Positions 11,934 through 23,648 of a stretch of 64,000 nt of DNA are shown here, one piece after another. Source of the DNA: Bombus terrestris (lineage: Eukaryota > Arthropoda > Insecta > Hymenoptera > Apidae). The notes beneath the pieces are model-generated. The model did not search any database, had not been told where the DNA came from, and worked only from the letters and a program-made list of their open reading frames with translations. The position numbers were made by a program, and so were the translations under genes. Within the stretch, counting starts at the first letter, position 1; the number at the start of each line of letters is the position of its first letter. The stretch is taken from the NCBI RefSeq assembly GCF_910591885.1, contig NC_063273.1, forward strand, positions 7,068,001-7,132,000, read 5' to 3'.

Positions 11934-14402
11934 TCTTCTTCGGGCGAGCAGAAACGAAACAGTGGTATCCGAAGAAGAATCGACGAGCTTGAAACATAGC
12001 GTTGCGTCTAACGTAAAGGTACGGAACAATAGCGTCCGGTTGCACGCGGGAGACAAAGGGAAAGCGATAGGGTGCGGTGGTAGCGCGCTAGATAGAAATC
12101 CTTCTTGCGCGGAGCATAATTTATCGTGGTGCGGCCCACTTAGTCGTGGCCGGGAGTCATTAAGGACGGCCGTGTGGCACGTCAGGAGTTACACACTTTG
12201 TCACGGTAAGTTCCTCCAGCATGGCAATTTTGCTGGCCGGACGCGCCGGCTCGATTAAATTACCCGCTACCGACCATCGTCGTCGTCGTCGTCGTCGTTG
12301 TCGCCGGACTGGTAGTCATTGGACTGGTAGTCCAGTGGGTAGAGAAACTTCTCCAGTTAGCCTCGTTTGTTCTTTCGCGTTTCCTGAAGGCCGTTCTCTG
12401 ATAAACGTCTGTCGGATCGACGAGGGTCTCGCCCCTTGTGTTCGACCGCAGATTAAGTGGGACTTCCAGAGAATGAACTATTGCCTGAGAAACTTGCCAC
12501 CGAGAATCTAGTATGTTTGTTTTTCTTGCCGGTGCTGGGTGTTCATTGATAAGCGAGAATTCGAATACGAATACGCCGAGGGCTCTCAAACGACGACGAG
12601 AAACAACTTTCAAACGTATTTTGATAAGGTTGAGATCAGCGGTGGTCGAGTCGAGTATGATTTTGCGCGTCTACGTATTTCGAAGCTAGTTTTAATATTC
12701 AAAGTAATTCAGTTTTGTGTCTGGAAGATTTAGGAGGACTGGGAATAGCAAATTAGAAAGATCATCTTTAACCCTTGTTCTTTTAGAGTTTATTTTTTTA
12801 CCAGCAATTTTGTGTTTAATCAATAATATTTCGGTAAGATTGCAAATAGTTCTTGGCTTAGATGATAGTGAAAATCTTGTTTGACGCGCGTTACTCTCGA
12901 AGTAGGTGCGTGATTTTTATTTCAATAAATCAATACTCTTGAAATATTGTGCTTGACTTAGAATCAACTAGATCGATGATGTAAATCTCTGTAAATGAGA
13001 GAAAACGCAGTCGCTAACTTTAAACGAATCAAGATGTTTAAAAGAGAAAAAGGGGATGTTTGATACTGTTTAAAATCCCTTAAGAATTTCGTTGGATACG
13101 AAACTAAGGTAATATCTGTATCAAGTAACCGGGAACCGTTTCGTCTAAGGAGGTTTCGTAATTTCAAACGCGTGAAAAAGCCTTTAACAGACATAAGATA
13201 GAATTATAGACGATAAACCGCGCGGAATACCTTTAAGTAGCAAGATTTAAAGGCGAGTGCTCGTCAACTTTTAACGCTGTATGTAAATTGCATCTACAGC
13301 CGTGCTTGAATCGCCATTATAGCGGAGAGGCTTATCGCGCGAAGAACGTAAATCCCGTTTCACGTCTTAATAACAGTCCTTCATTTAATGAAAGAATTTT
13401 CTCCATAAATTCGAAATTCTACGCCCGTGTACGGGTCTAAAAATGTCCTCGACGGCTGCGTCTTTAGCGGAGAAGTCCTCTTATCGCGAGCTCAAAGGAA
13501 ACAAGAAAAAAGGAACGGGAAATCCATAAAGTGGATCGTGAGATTTCAAAGTGTAGAGCTCTGCTTGGGGATCGTAACTTGCTGAATGGGAAATTACACG
13601 CAAAGTTGTACGACGAGTCGTTTGATATTATTGAACACCGTTTCAATTTCCGTGGGGATTATTTAATCAAACTTCTCCGGTTCCGTTCGTTTGTTCGCAA
13701 CGGTGTTCGAAACTCTTCGCTGATGAACGCCGTCTGACCCGCGTTCTCGTCTCGAAACAGAAATGAAACAGATCTTCGAGAAGTCGGGATGGAATATAGA
13801 ATCGAAAGGCCGCGACGTAAAATCGAATTACATTTCCATTTTCATATCTTCGCCCGTTAACCGAGAAATATCAGACGAATGGAATTTTTCATGGTAAGAC
13901 TCTACTTCTGCAATAGGGCGTTATTACGAAACTAGTTGTAATATATGCTCGAAAGAGGTAGAAATTTCGAAGGCGGACTCGTATCGAAATGGCTATGCAA
14001 GATTCAGATATACCGCGCGCCAATCTTGTAGAACGTGTCAAACCGTATTCCTCTCCTCCGAAGTACATACGGATACGCTCGTGTCCCGGTACAGAAACAC
14101 AGTCTCGTGACGATCCGTGACTCGATATTCCTGTAAATACATATTCAGATACATATTTTGCCAAAGTTCTGCTAGAACACGTACATGTCTCGGTGGTCGT
14201 TCGTTGATCCCGTTGGTTGTCGATGTATCAAACCATCGAATGAAAAGTATATGGAGAAACTAAATATTACATACAGTTTAACAACGCTACTTTACGAAAC
14301 AGAGTACTTTGAACTATCCGGCACTTTAAAAACGGACACGAACTCAAATCGATATCAATATACAAAGAGTCGACGTGGAAAAGAGGGAATGTCAAAGCTT
14401 GG
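11934..14402. other. Non-coding; GC-rich block at 12.0-12.5 kb
   Basis: The 12.0-12.5 kb block is CpG-rich, holds the CGT repeat and a GTAAGT at about 12,206 on the plus strand, but the frame before it (11962 onward) has no domain. The rest shows nothing. Confidence 0.45.
12278..12298. repeat. (CGT)7 trinucleotide repeat
   Basis: Seven CGT units, followed downstream by GGACTGGTAGTC twice in succession (about 12,307-12,334). Both lie in a GC-rich block. Confidence 0.9.
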
Positions 14403-15033
14403 GAGTTTCTCAGAAAAGGAAAATTTCGCAATATGTCGCAATATAGAACGTCACAATTTCGTATTCTATCATAGATATTACATTAAAACAAAACATTTCA
14501 TTCTCCATTTTATGCCACATGATTTTTAACTTGCGTTTAGGATTTTAAGTAATATATAACACATTAAACCGTAGGAAATGAAAAGTACGTTGTACACGTA
14601 AATTTCTTATGATTATCGTGAAACTCGGGAAATTTTTATTCGAATTAATGCGAAATAGCCAGTGATAAAGAGCACTCACGGGAGCACGCGAAATGATGTT
14701 AAACTCAGAGAACTCATTAAAATTGACATTTCCTCGTTTTTTCCGTGGTCCCTTCGTATATCTCCGCTGGAAAAGATCGAAACCAAAGAAAACCTCGCGA
14801 AAGGAAACGAAATTACCACTTGGCTGGCAACAACGTTGTTTAATTATTCTTCGGAGACAGGCTCAGTGGAGTCAAAGAAAAATCAGCTAGCAAACAGGTT
14901 CTCGAAACAGCGTACAGGACCTTCCCGTTGGGGAAACGTCGCGGCAAGGAATCGTCGAAGCGTTCGAAGAGAGATCCTCTTTTAAGAAGAACCAGGGCTG
15001 AAAAAAGGGGGGAAAACCGGTCACCGAGACAAC
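14403..15033 (+). repeat. Dispersed repeat family 1, copy A (longest)
   Basis: The left two thirds (14403-14761) align by eye with 47911-48255. Anchors are 'gaaaattt..gtca.aattt', 'aagtac(g)ttgtacac(g)taaattt', 'gtgaaactcg' and 'agcactcacgggagcacgcg'. The right third (14750-15033) aligns with 11672-11933 through GAAACGAAATTACCACT, CAACGTTGTTTAAT and GGTCACCGAG. This copy links the two others and therefore defines one element of at least 630 bp. No TIRs, tail or coding capacity could be recognised, so class is unknown; a non-autonomous transposon is likely. Confidence 0.6.
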
Positions 15034-15139
15034 TCACCCTCGTTCGTCTTCGTTGCTCGAATAAGAACAGGCACCGGTTGGAAAAGTGTCAGTTGGTCGC
15101 GTAACCTGTTGTTTCTCGAACGTTTTAGACAGCTCGGCG

Positions 15140-15267
15140 ATTTACGATCTCTACTTAATTAATGCCAATTAAACGGGGCGTTCGATCGACGCGCAGCTCT
15201 CCATAAATAACTTGGGTTCGACCGTGACGGCGGCGCAGTTTATTAGAGCTGCCATCGTGCGACCCAG
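15140..15267. promoter_or_regulatory. Candidate cis-regulatory block beside the CT tract
   Basis: CTTAATTAATGCCAATTAAA gives overlapping homeodomain (TAATTA, AATTAA) sites. It is followed by CCATAAATAA and GCGCAGTTTATTAGAG in GC-rich surroundings, directly beside a GAGA tract. Dense homeodomain sites with a GAGA tract are typical of insect developmental enhancers. Function is inferred from motif clustering only. Confidence 0.3.
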
Positions 15268-15340
15268 CTCCCTCTCTCTCTCCCTCTCTCTCTATTTTTC
15301 TCTCTCTTTCTCTCTCTCTCTTTGCTCCTCGTCTCTCTGA
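15268..15340. repeat. Pyrimidine (CT)n microsatellite
   Basis: Almost uninterrupted CT dinucleotides broken by CCC and a TATTTTT island. Its complement is a GAGA tract, a known binding context for GAGA-factor-type proteins. Confidence 0.9.
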
Positions 15341-17333
15341 ACTCGTTTATACGGGCCAGCTTTACTTTTATCCTCGTAATTTCGATATTAACGCGTTTCC
15401 CTATGGCGCACGGAGTTTTACGGCAGCCACGGGGATCGCGAAAGTTCCGCGGTCCACGGTACGAACGTGAACGGGGGAATTTAAAGCGTGTTCTTCCAGG
15501 AAACTTTCGTTACGGATCTTCAGCCGCTCCACCGAACACGTTTCGTGGTCTTACTTTTAAGACTGTCTGCGCAGTTTTATGAAAACTGGTGTGTGCGTGA
15601 AAGATGAACGAGTACGTGATTTACCTGGAGCTCTCGGGGCTTGTTTTATCGATTCCACGGCGAACGAGCGTCTATCGGGCAGTTTAAACCGTAAAGTCGA
15701 CTATATTTTATTACACTGCACCCTTAGAGCTCCTTGACACGGCGATACTTATCGTATATTATCGCCTGTGAATGCGTCCAGAGGATTTATGACTACAGAA
15801 GAAACTTAACATTGGCAGAAAATTTAGCAAGATATCATAATGTGTTGAAAAAGTAGTTTGTTATCTATAAACGAATACTTATACAGTCAGCCGTGTACGT
15901 GTATACGTACACAGACACACATACAGACATACAGATGACGTCTTCATATTGGCGAAGAAACGTGGAGATTCAATGACGAGCACAACTACAGAAATCGAAC
16001 AGATGCACCCGTGCAGAATCTTGCAAAATTACGAACCGAAAATTACGATTGTAAAACGAAGCTTTGTGACTGTGCTTCCGTTCCATGATTATTTTTATAC
16101 CGATGGCAGGTGGCGCATCCTGAACGACCTCGCCTAGGAACGTAGTATGCGATGAAAGCGCGACGTGATTCGGTGATTTACGCGGAGCTGCGTGGTGGAA
16201 AAACCGACGAATTTTCCTCGACCATCAAGCCTCGGAGAAAACGCGTTCCTCGGCTGTTGATTTACGATGCCACTCGAGGAATCCACCGACCCGTAAAATG
16301 CTTGGATAATTTCGAAGAAATCTCGACTACTGCTCCTCTCACTATCATTTCCTCGTGCTTCTCTGTATAACTTACCGCGTCTTACAAATCCAGCGAAGAG
16401 TTAACGAACGTTCGCGAGAAAAGAAATTGCGAACGAATGTGAAATGGTCGAGAAAAAAATTATATATATCTAAATAACGTAGGAAGAAATGGCTTTTATT
16501 TAGAAAGGAATAGAATAAAAGAATTTTCTTAGGTAGTATTATTAGATAATTGAAGTATTATTGGGTAATTGAATGTAACAATAATTTACAATGAAACCTG
16601 TATTTGTTGGGCATACGCGGTTATCACATAATAGAATATCGTTTAATTGTTGCTCACATTGTACTAAAAACAAAAGCTGAAAAAATAAAAAGCCAACATA
16701 TTAACAGGTTTCCTTGTATAGTATTATTACGTTCGATTACTTAATGGATAGGAAAATTATTTTCTTCCTTCTGGTACATTTTTCAATACAAAGTACAATT
16801 TTAAATAAGAATAAAAAGATTCTTTTGACACTTTTAAATTTTATATATTTTATTTCCTGCTTTTTATTTTTCACAATTTATTTAAAATAAATACATATGC
16901 AGTATTTTATATGATGCAGAGTAGTGTTCTTTAGATAACTATCAATTATGAACCGTTATTAAATATCATTTCCATTAAAAAAAATTGTCAACTTTTTGAA
17001 ATTATATTGCATTGTTATCGGAAATGAGCATACATCCCAAATTACTGCTTTCTGGTGGTTCATAGAACGAAATTTTGCTTCCAAAATTCCATCCAGGCAA
17101 ACAACCAGAAAATTCAACTAAATAAAAACCATTACAAATTAAAAATACGAATTTTATCTACGCAGAGGTGAAGCAATTACAATTTATATTAGAAACTTCA
17201 ATGCAACTGAAAAATTTCTCGAAATACAATATTAATTTTTATTGGGCGAATCAATCACCACTTCAACTATATCTGCATATTTTTTAACATAAAAGAACGT
17301 TACGAACTTATGAACAAATAAATGTCACAGAAG
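15341..17333. other. Non-coding; AT-rich from 16.4 kb
   Basis: Up to 16.4 kb CpG-rich with chance frames. From 16.44 to 17.33 kb strongly AT-rich, possibly the unrecognisable remainder of the mariner element whose N-terminus is read at 17.33-17.51 kb. Confidence 0.4.
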
Positions 17334-17514
17334 TTATTCGTCCTCTGGTGATTCATTCGCTTCTATAAATTGTTTAAACCACTTTTGACCTGTTCTTTCA
17401 TAACAGACCTTCTTCGCAAACACTGCGAATGCTTCTTGTTGCATCTGCCGCATTATTTCCAACTTTAAATTCATAAAATATGAAAGCACGAATTTTCAAA
17501 ACTTCTCTCGGCAT
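17334..17514 (-). pseudogene. Mariner-family transposase, N-terminal helix-turn-helix fragment, frameshifted
   Basis: Seen on the minus strand: ATG at 17514, then MPREVLKIRAFIFYEF, KVGNNAADATRSIRSV and, after a frame change, ERTGQKWFKQF followed by NESPEDE and a stop at 17336-17334. Known: mariner transposases (Mos1, SETMAR/Hsmar1) begin with a helix-turn-helix region containing the pattern 'K(x)R..I.F.F..G..AAE..R.I...FG', then 'ERT.Q.WF.KF..GDE.LEDE'. The match covers about the first 60 residues of a roughly 345-residue protein. Small deletions around 17,415-17,400 shift the frame, so no intact product is possible; the catalytic DDD domain is absent. Sequence left of 17,334 may be degenerate remainder but I could not read transposase in it. 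The element is dead and old. Confidence 0.72.
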
Positions 17515-17660
17515 TTAGAATACTGCGGAGACGATGAGACGAAACAAATGAGAGATACAAATACGTATATACACAGTAAATGGAGAAACTCTCCACCATT
17601 GTTATCCTTTAGATTTATCAGCTATAAAGTACTGAGAGCAAAAGTAACAAAATTTATAAT

Positions 17661-17684
17661 TATTAATTAATTAATTAATTAATG
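17661..17684. repeat. (TTAA)n tetranucleotide repeat
   Basis: Five ATTA/TTAA units a little upstream (minus sense) of the mariner fragment; each unit is palindromic. Confidence 0.9.
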
Positions 17685-18002
17685 CATTCCATCAAGTGGG
17701 ATTAATTAGAAAAATGCGAAGGAATATATTTTCATCTGCTAATAATGAAATCGGTCGATAATTGATAAATATTTTGTACTCCCATCTATCGTATTTTAAA
17801 TGGCAAACAAATACTCAGTTTGTCGAGTAATTAGAACTCAATTTCACGCTTTACCGTTTAACATAAATTTCCCCTCGGCTTATTACTAAAAATGATAATA
17901 AAATTTTTATTTAAAAAGAAGCAACTAAAAACGCAAATGTTTTAAAAATAAGATTAGAGAATCGAAATATAATAGATAGCATAGATACGTACGATGTGTC
18001 AG

Positions 18003-18616
18003 GTGCCATAGCATTTGAAAGAGAAAAAGAATAGAAAGAGTGAAGACATTGTGACTAGAGCGGGATGAGGAAATGTGGTAGCGGGGAACAGATATCGAAG
18101 AATGGAACAGGAAAGAATGTGTAAAATCTGTGGAAGGAATATTGAGGCGTTAAAACATTCGATGGAAAATTGCACAGGAGTAGATAGAATAAACACAAGC
18201 GTAGAAGAGATTCTACGGGATAGAGGATCGAAAGAGGTGGGGGAGTTGGGGGTTGACAGGATTGAGAAAGATAGAAGAAATAAGGAAAGAGGAAAAGGTA
18301 AAGAAAGGAAAATGGTGGAAGAAATACCAAAGATTAAAAGGCGCAATAAGTAGACGGCTTGCAGTGGCTTAGTAAGGAAGGCTAATTTAATAATAATTTT
18401 AAAGTAGAAGGAACTTGTGTAGTAGATTCTTTGTATGTAATATATAGTACAATGTATAGGTTAAGGATAAAGTAATATAGGATAAGAATAAAATATGAAA
18501 AGATGAGTGAGAAGATCGGCTGGAGGCGGAGCGTGGGGATACAAAGATTATAAGGAAATGGGATATTTTGGCTACGAGGTAGAAATCAAATAACCGATTA
18601 TTATTATTATATATAT
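18003..18616 (+). mobile_element. 3' end of a non-LTR retrotransposon (LINE), 5'-truncated
   Basis: The fragment carries the C-terminus of a second open reading frame, a 3' UTR and a short TTA/ATT repeat tail (about 18,597-18,612). It starts abruptly near 18,003, as expected for 5' truncation during target-primed reverse transcription. The 3' UTR has no obvious poly(A) run; simple trinucleotide tails are known in some arthropod LINEs. Orientation is plus, opposite to the putative host gene. The nearby mariner and Tc1-like remnants suggest an insertion-tolerant spot inside the intron. Confidence 0.62.
18015..18353 (+). pseudogene. LINE ORF2 C-terminus with CCHC motif, interrupted by a stop
   Basis: In one frame the translation begins LKEKKNRKSEDIVTRAG, meets a TGA at 18066-18068, and continues GNVVAGNRYRRMEQERMC onward to a TAG at 18351-18353. 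The key element is C-x2-C-x8-H-x4-C (CKIC ... KHSMENC), the zinc-knuckle-like motif seen at the C-terminus of ORF2 in R1/jockey/I-type elements. There it follows a segment like 'R.RCGN...GNRYW'. The remaining tail is lysine- and glutamate-rich, also typical. The reverse transcriptase and endonuclease domains are missing. The in-frame stop and the lost Cys before GN make it non-functional. Confidence 0.62.
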
Positions 18617-18968
18617 TTTAGTATATGAGATGTCCCTTGGGTCCATAAACGTCAGTAGCTAAAGTAATTGGCTGCTGCACTAAATGTAATTCATGTCACA
18701 TATGTAGTTAACGCTCCAATTAATACAAGAAATTCGATCCGAGTTTAGCGCTAACAGACTACGTATAAGCGCGCGAATCTTTCTATCTAATAATAAATAA
18801 CGATGGAGCTAGTAAAATGGCGCTTTTTAAAAATTCCATTTTCCTAGTGGAAATCGCGAATCCCTTTCGAATAATTCGCGCGCGCGTTCCGCCACAGCGG
18901 TAGCGCAATTATCACCGACGAGCGGCATGTGCTCGGAAGTCCTGAATAATTGAGAAACGAGGCCGCTG

Positions 18969-19024
18969 CGATAATTCGAATTTTCGCGAGCGACCACGAT
19001 AATTCGAATTTTCACGAGCGGCCG
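18969..19024. repeat. 28-bp tandem duplication
   Basis: CGATAATTCGAATTTTCGCG at 18969 recurs at 18997 as CGATAATTCGAATTTTCACG, each followed by AGCG. Two full copies with three differences, plus the start of a third (CGATTAA at 19025). The core AATTCGAATT is itself palindromic. Confidence 0.8.
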
Positions 19025-19455
19025 CGATTAAATGGAATTAAAGGACAGACGCTGGTTGGACCAGCGTGTAATTATTTCCGATTCGCGACGCACTCGCTCC
19101 CCCGGCCGCGATTCGCGATGAAACGTCACCAATAACGCGTATCGGTTGTCCAGAATCGGGTTCATCCAAGGTCCGAACAATCATTTCGTTCATTTGGCTA
19201 ATGAAGGATTCATCGACCGATGCCGCCATTTAAACCAGTTTCCTCGTGATCATTTCCGGTGATATCGTTTATCGATAGTAAATTACAGATTTGAAATGTC
19301 CTCATAAGTAGTAATAAAGCGGATTTGGACGTGGCGAGCGATTGAACTGGGAAATAGAGTCTGATGTACACGAATCTTTTGTCAAAAAATTGAAAGATCG
19401 TTGCGTCAGGATACACTTCGGTTCCCTCTGAAAAAATTAGATCATATCGAACGTA

Positions 19456-19700
19456 CAGTCCGGGACAAAAATAAGTGAACAGATAGCGGAAATAGGTCTC
19501 AGTGAAGTTTCAGAAGGATGTAGATGTCAATTCCAATTATTTATCATATAATCTATGTAGTATATAAGGTGAATCATAACATGTGAGAAGTACAGCAGGG
19601 TCTGACTGAGCGCACTAAAATAAGAAGAAAAGTTCATATGAACAATAGTAACAGCTTGTTTTGTAATAAATAATCACTCAACTACCTATCTACCTCCAGC
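19456..19700. mobile_element. Tc1-like DNA transposon remnant, one terminus
   Basis: A TA dinucleotide (19454-19455) is followed by CAGTCCGGGACAAAAATAAG and then TGAACA. This closely resembles the 'CAGT.(C/G)...(A/G)ACAAAA.TA..TGAACA' termini of Tc1-superfamily elements, which insert at TA. The following ~240 bases are AT-rich and non-coding. I looked for the inverted partner within several kb to the right and found none, so this is a single-ended remnant; its right limit is a guess. Confidence 0.42.
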
Positions 19701-22700
19701 GAAATTGCTCAAAGTGGCCAGGTCCAGCTTCGATAGAAGCGTAAATGCGTCGCATTGTCAAACTCGTTTGAACGGCTTACACGAATCTCTCGGCAACTTT
19801 ATCGATACCACGCACAAGGAAGTCTCAATTTTCATCTCCTCGCTGTGAGTATCGCGATTTCGAATGTTCGCACTAGCGAAGCAAATTGCGGTGAAAGACT
19901 GGAATATCACGGAAAAGGAAGTGAACTCTGTATTTTAAGAGAGTCGCGCGAATTTCGGGATACGAAGCAAATAACGCGTGAAATAAGAAAATGAAGATAT
20001 TAGGAACACTTCCAGCGAAGATTAGCAGAAGCAAGAAGAAGAGCAGAAACTGTTAATGGTTCCGAATTCTTGAATTATTTTTCAAGAATATTAAGGATCT
20101 TTCGAGCAATTAACGATAAGAAAAGATAATACGTAATCAGTGGGAACAACAATTGGCGTATAATGTCATCGCATTTTGCTCGCCGATTTAACCACGACTG
20201 CGAATACAGACCACCGCAGAGCAGGTCGTTAACGAACGAAACTCGTTTTCGCGCGTTCTCCTTTTATTCGGATGGTTCAAAGGTGAAGATGAAAGACCTT
20301 AATCTTCGTACCTAGCACGCATCCACTGCATAATAATTATGTTATACGGTGTACAGGAAACGGAGGTGGATTATAGTCTTGAGAGCAAATACTGCTCTGC
20401 ACGAAAGCCATCCAGTGTCATCTACAAAGTCAGATTTACCGACGCTACGTACATCGCTGTTGGACGATATACGAACACGCTGCTGTATCTTGAACGAAGA
20501 ATACGATTCTGATTACGACGATCGTGAATTCCGTCATAAAATTAGAAAATGAAATTCAGTCGTGATTTTCCGGTTACGTAATATTTATCAATGCTCTTTA
20601 CTGCGATTTGATATAAATACTCCTGATGGGAAGGATATAGCGAGGTTATAAATTAAAGCATTACGTGGACACGCGGATTGACCTAGTCGAAATGAATGTG
20701 TAACATCCTAAAGTGGAAACATATTCAATTTCAAGTTGCAAACGTTATTTATGGATGGATATTCCAAACTGCTGTTTACAACCTTCCATTAAAATTACAG
20801 TAGCTACAGAAGGAATTACCTTTAATCTAGAATTGTATGTATCCTTATTTTCCAATGAAACATCTCTCTTTTTTATCAGGTTGTATATTTCATTTAAATA
20901 TCGTCGAATTTTTATGGTCGTATCAAATAAGTACTACTCTTTATAGCCACTGTGCATTGTATTAATCTCCTATTGCTTTATATAGTAACTGTTACATTAT
21001 ATTGTTGTAGTAAAAATTATACACACACGCAAGCTGTTCCACTTAACGTTATCGCCTTTATCACCATAGAAAGCACATGCATCTTCCCTTGTTGTCCGTC
21101 ATACATTTAATTTCACAAATTAAAGTTAAAATATTTGCCAGACTAATAGTTTATCAACATAAATAGGCTAATACCTTTTTGTAGAAAATGCCCAAGTGGA
21201 TCGAATAATATGTTAAGAAATATATTATCGGGTTCAGAAAAATATCGATGAATTTCATACATATTTTCTATGCGTTCTACGAAAAAGATGATCATGTGGC
21301 ATTGAGTCTCCCTCGAAGCCACTCAATTTGTTCCTGAAACACTTTCTGATGCTATCAAAAACAAACGAGACACCTCAGATGATAAAGTTAGATGGGACAT
21401 CCTGTATAATCTACAGCAGCGAAACAACAAATTCAAAATTGATGTATCACGCTTCTGACGAACCTACAGCGTATTATCTCCTTCCAATATTTCCCAAATT
21501 CTTATCTTCCCAAATTTCCATCGATGAAAAGCCAATACCTTTCTGTCCCTTCAAGACTGATTAACTTTCCGACCTCGATATACCGACCTCTTTTTCACGG
21601 GAAATAGCCCGACTCGATAAACACAAACGCAGCCAGGAGAAGTCGAGAAGGAGACGAAAAGACAAAAGTCGCGTGGGATGACCTGAATTCCTCCAGTGAT
21701 TCGAGTAAACGACGCAGCAGCCAACCGAAAGTAGTAAAACTGAGCGACAAGAGCGAGGCTATTAATACCAGCGCGAAACAGCTTCGTCACACCCTAACAG
21801 GGAGGTGGCTTGAAAGCGAGAACCACTCCCGTTTCATTCCATTTCCAGACACATCCCGCGGGGAAAACGTACGCGCCTGTATCTTTTTACGACAGAGGTT
21901 CGAGAGTCGAAACGATCGAAAAGGGGGCGAAGATTCTTTCGAGCGGCGATCTGCGGTCCGTTCGTTGAACCACCGTGGAAAATACCTCTCGTGGTATATC
22001 GTATATCGGGTTTTTCGCTGGTTCGATGCTCATCCGGGAACTCCATCGTGGTCGTTCCATGGCGAACGTTGCCACGAAGCGACGAATTGGCTACAAAGTG
22101 GCATCGTTTTTCTCGCGCGGTACACGCCGATATTATTGGGTCGGGTCGCGGACCGAGAAGCTACTTTTACCAGCGTGCAGCGGCAACAGAAGTTCACCGA
22201 TATTCCTCTTGGATACCAGAGTCGACGTAAACGAGATTCGCCATTCTACGCGCAACCTTCCCGCCACTGTTATCGCTACCGCTCCGCCACTTCCCATCTT
22301 CTGTGACGTTTTTTTTTTTCTCCTTTTTTTCACAGGGATATCGAGAGTTTTTACGCAAACGTAGAATACGATAGTTAGCGAGAATACGATACGTGGCTCT
22401 CTATTGTCGCTGAATTTCCATTATGAGAGCGTTTATCGAACACACCGTGCTGACTGCCGCTTGTTCAAACTAAAAATCTCGTAAATTCAAGCCATCATCT
22501 CTCTCTCTCTCTTTTTCTGTGTATGTGTGTGTATGTATCTATCTTTCTCTATATAGTGTCAAAGTTTGTGAGGGATATTGGAACCGTTCAGAAGCCACAT
22601 CAATCAACTCCATTAATTGAAAGGCAGAGAAAAGTGATGGCATTACAGAGAGTATTTTCTCAAGTTTACTTTAAGATCTTCTACTATGCACGCTTTCTTG

Positions 22701-23648
22701 CGATAAATAAAGTTATGGGAGTAAATTATTTGCATCTTGAGAACTGAAAATTAATCCGTTCCTATGTAATAAAATTGAAAAAATGATTGGGTAGAATTGA
22801 TCAATTAATTTAGCTTCTGAGAGTCGCTTACCACTAGGTTTATAGGAAATTTGAAAGTACAAAATTACATAGAGTACACATGTTACAAGAAATATAAAAT
22901 ATTCGAAATATAGTATTTTCTATAATATATATATTCGGTGCAGAAAACAATTCTCTATCGAGTTTTTTAAATCTTAAAAATATGAATTTGCATAAAAATC
23001 CGCAGTCTGCTTGTCACATTTTTCCATGAGCAGTCCAAAAATTGAGAAATAATTGTTCCCTTGGTATGAAAATGAAAACGAAAGAGCAAGAATCGAGTAG
23101 TTCGCGAAGTAACTTCGACAATATCATCTTCTTTTATTTATCCTATCTTCATCCGCCTTCCAGTGACACTTTTAAACGTCGTTAAACTCCGTCTTTTTAT
23201 AGCTTCAAGTATCATGGAAACGCGTTACTTCGTGCATGGTGTCACTAATGGAAAACTATAATGATCTCAACACTCGGCCGGCGAGTTTTTACAGCACGCG
23301 ATGAAAATGAGTGGCGAATATTACGACGCAAATGATTCAACGCGCGACGCGTGTTGTTTACGATATCATGGGACAATTCCGGAATTTAACGATCAAACGA
23401 ACGAGCGTGTGCTCTTCCCTTTTTTCCAGCAGAGCCGTTAAACGGTAAAATATGCGGCTAGAAATCGCGACACGGTGTAACGATAACGCTGATCCCATTA
23501 GATTCGTCGAACGCCGTTCAACGAATGCTTTTATTTCGAATCGTCTACAGGAAAGTCCTGTCCAGTTTGACGGAAGCTTATTTTTATTTCTCGTCTTGTT
23601 TTCATCCTTAGCTTCTGTTGTATTCAACTAAAGGGTTGCATATAAAAG
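19701..23648. other. Non-coding; GC-rich block at 21.8-22.3 kb
   Basis: The 21.83-22.31 kb block is GC-rich and open in several frames on both strands at once (up to 129 codons), which signals low stop density rather than a gene. Elsewhere nothing is recognised. Confidence 0.45.
22498..22522. repeat. (CT)n microsatellite followed by GT-rich stretch
   Basis: TCTCTCTCTCTCTCT then TTTTTCTGTGTATGTGTGTG. Confidence 0.85.

Noticed and set aside
11962..12206. Possible exon ending at a GTAAGT on the plus strand
   Set aside because: The peptide has no recognisable features and no supporting start context or acceptor.
15322..15582. Frame with hydrophobic start then AHGVLRQP, resembling an LPMO (AA15) N-terminus after a signal peptide
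   Set aside because: There is no ATG in frame; the frame opens inside the CT microsatellite, and the residues after the His do not follow the AA15 pattern.
21830..22330. GC-rich block with frames of up to 129 codons
   Set aside because: Open simultaneously in several frames on both strands, which indicates low stop density, not coding.
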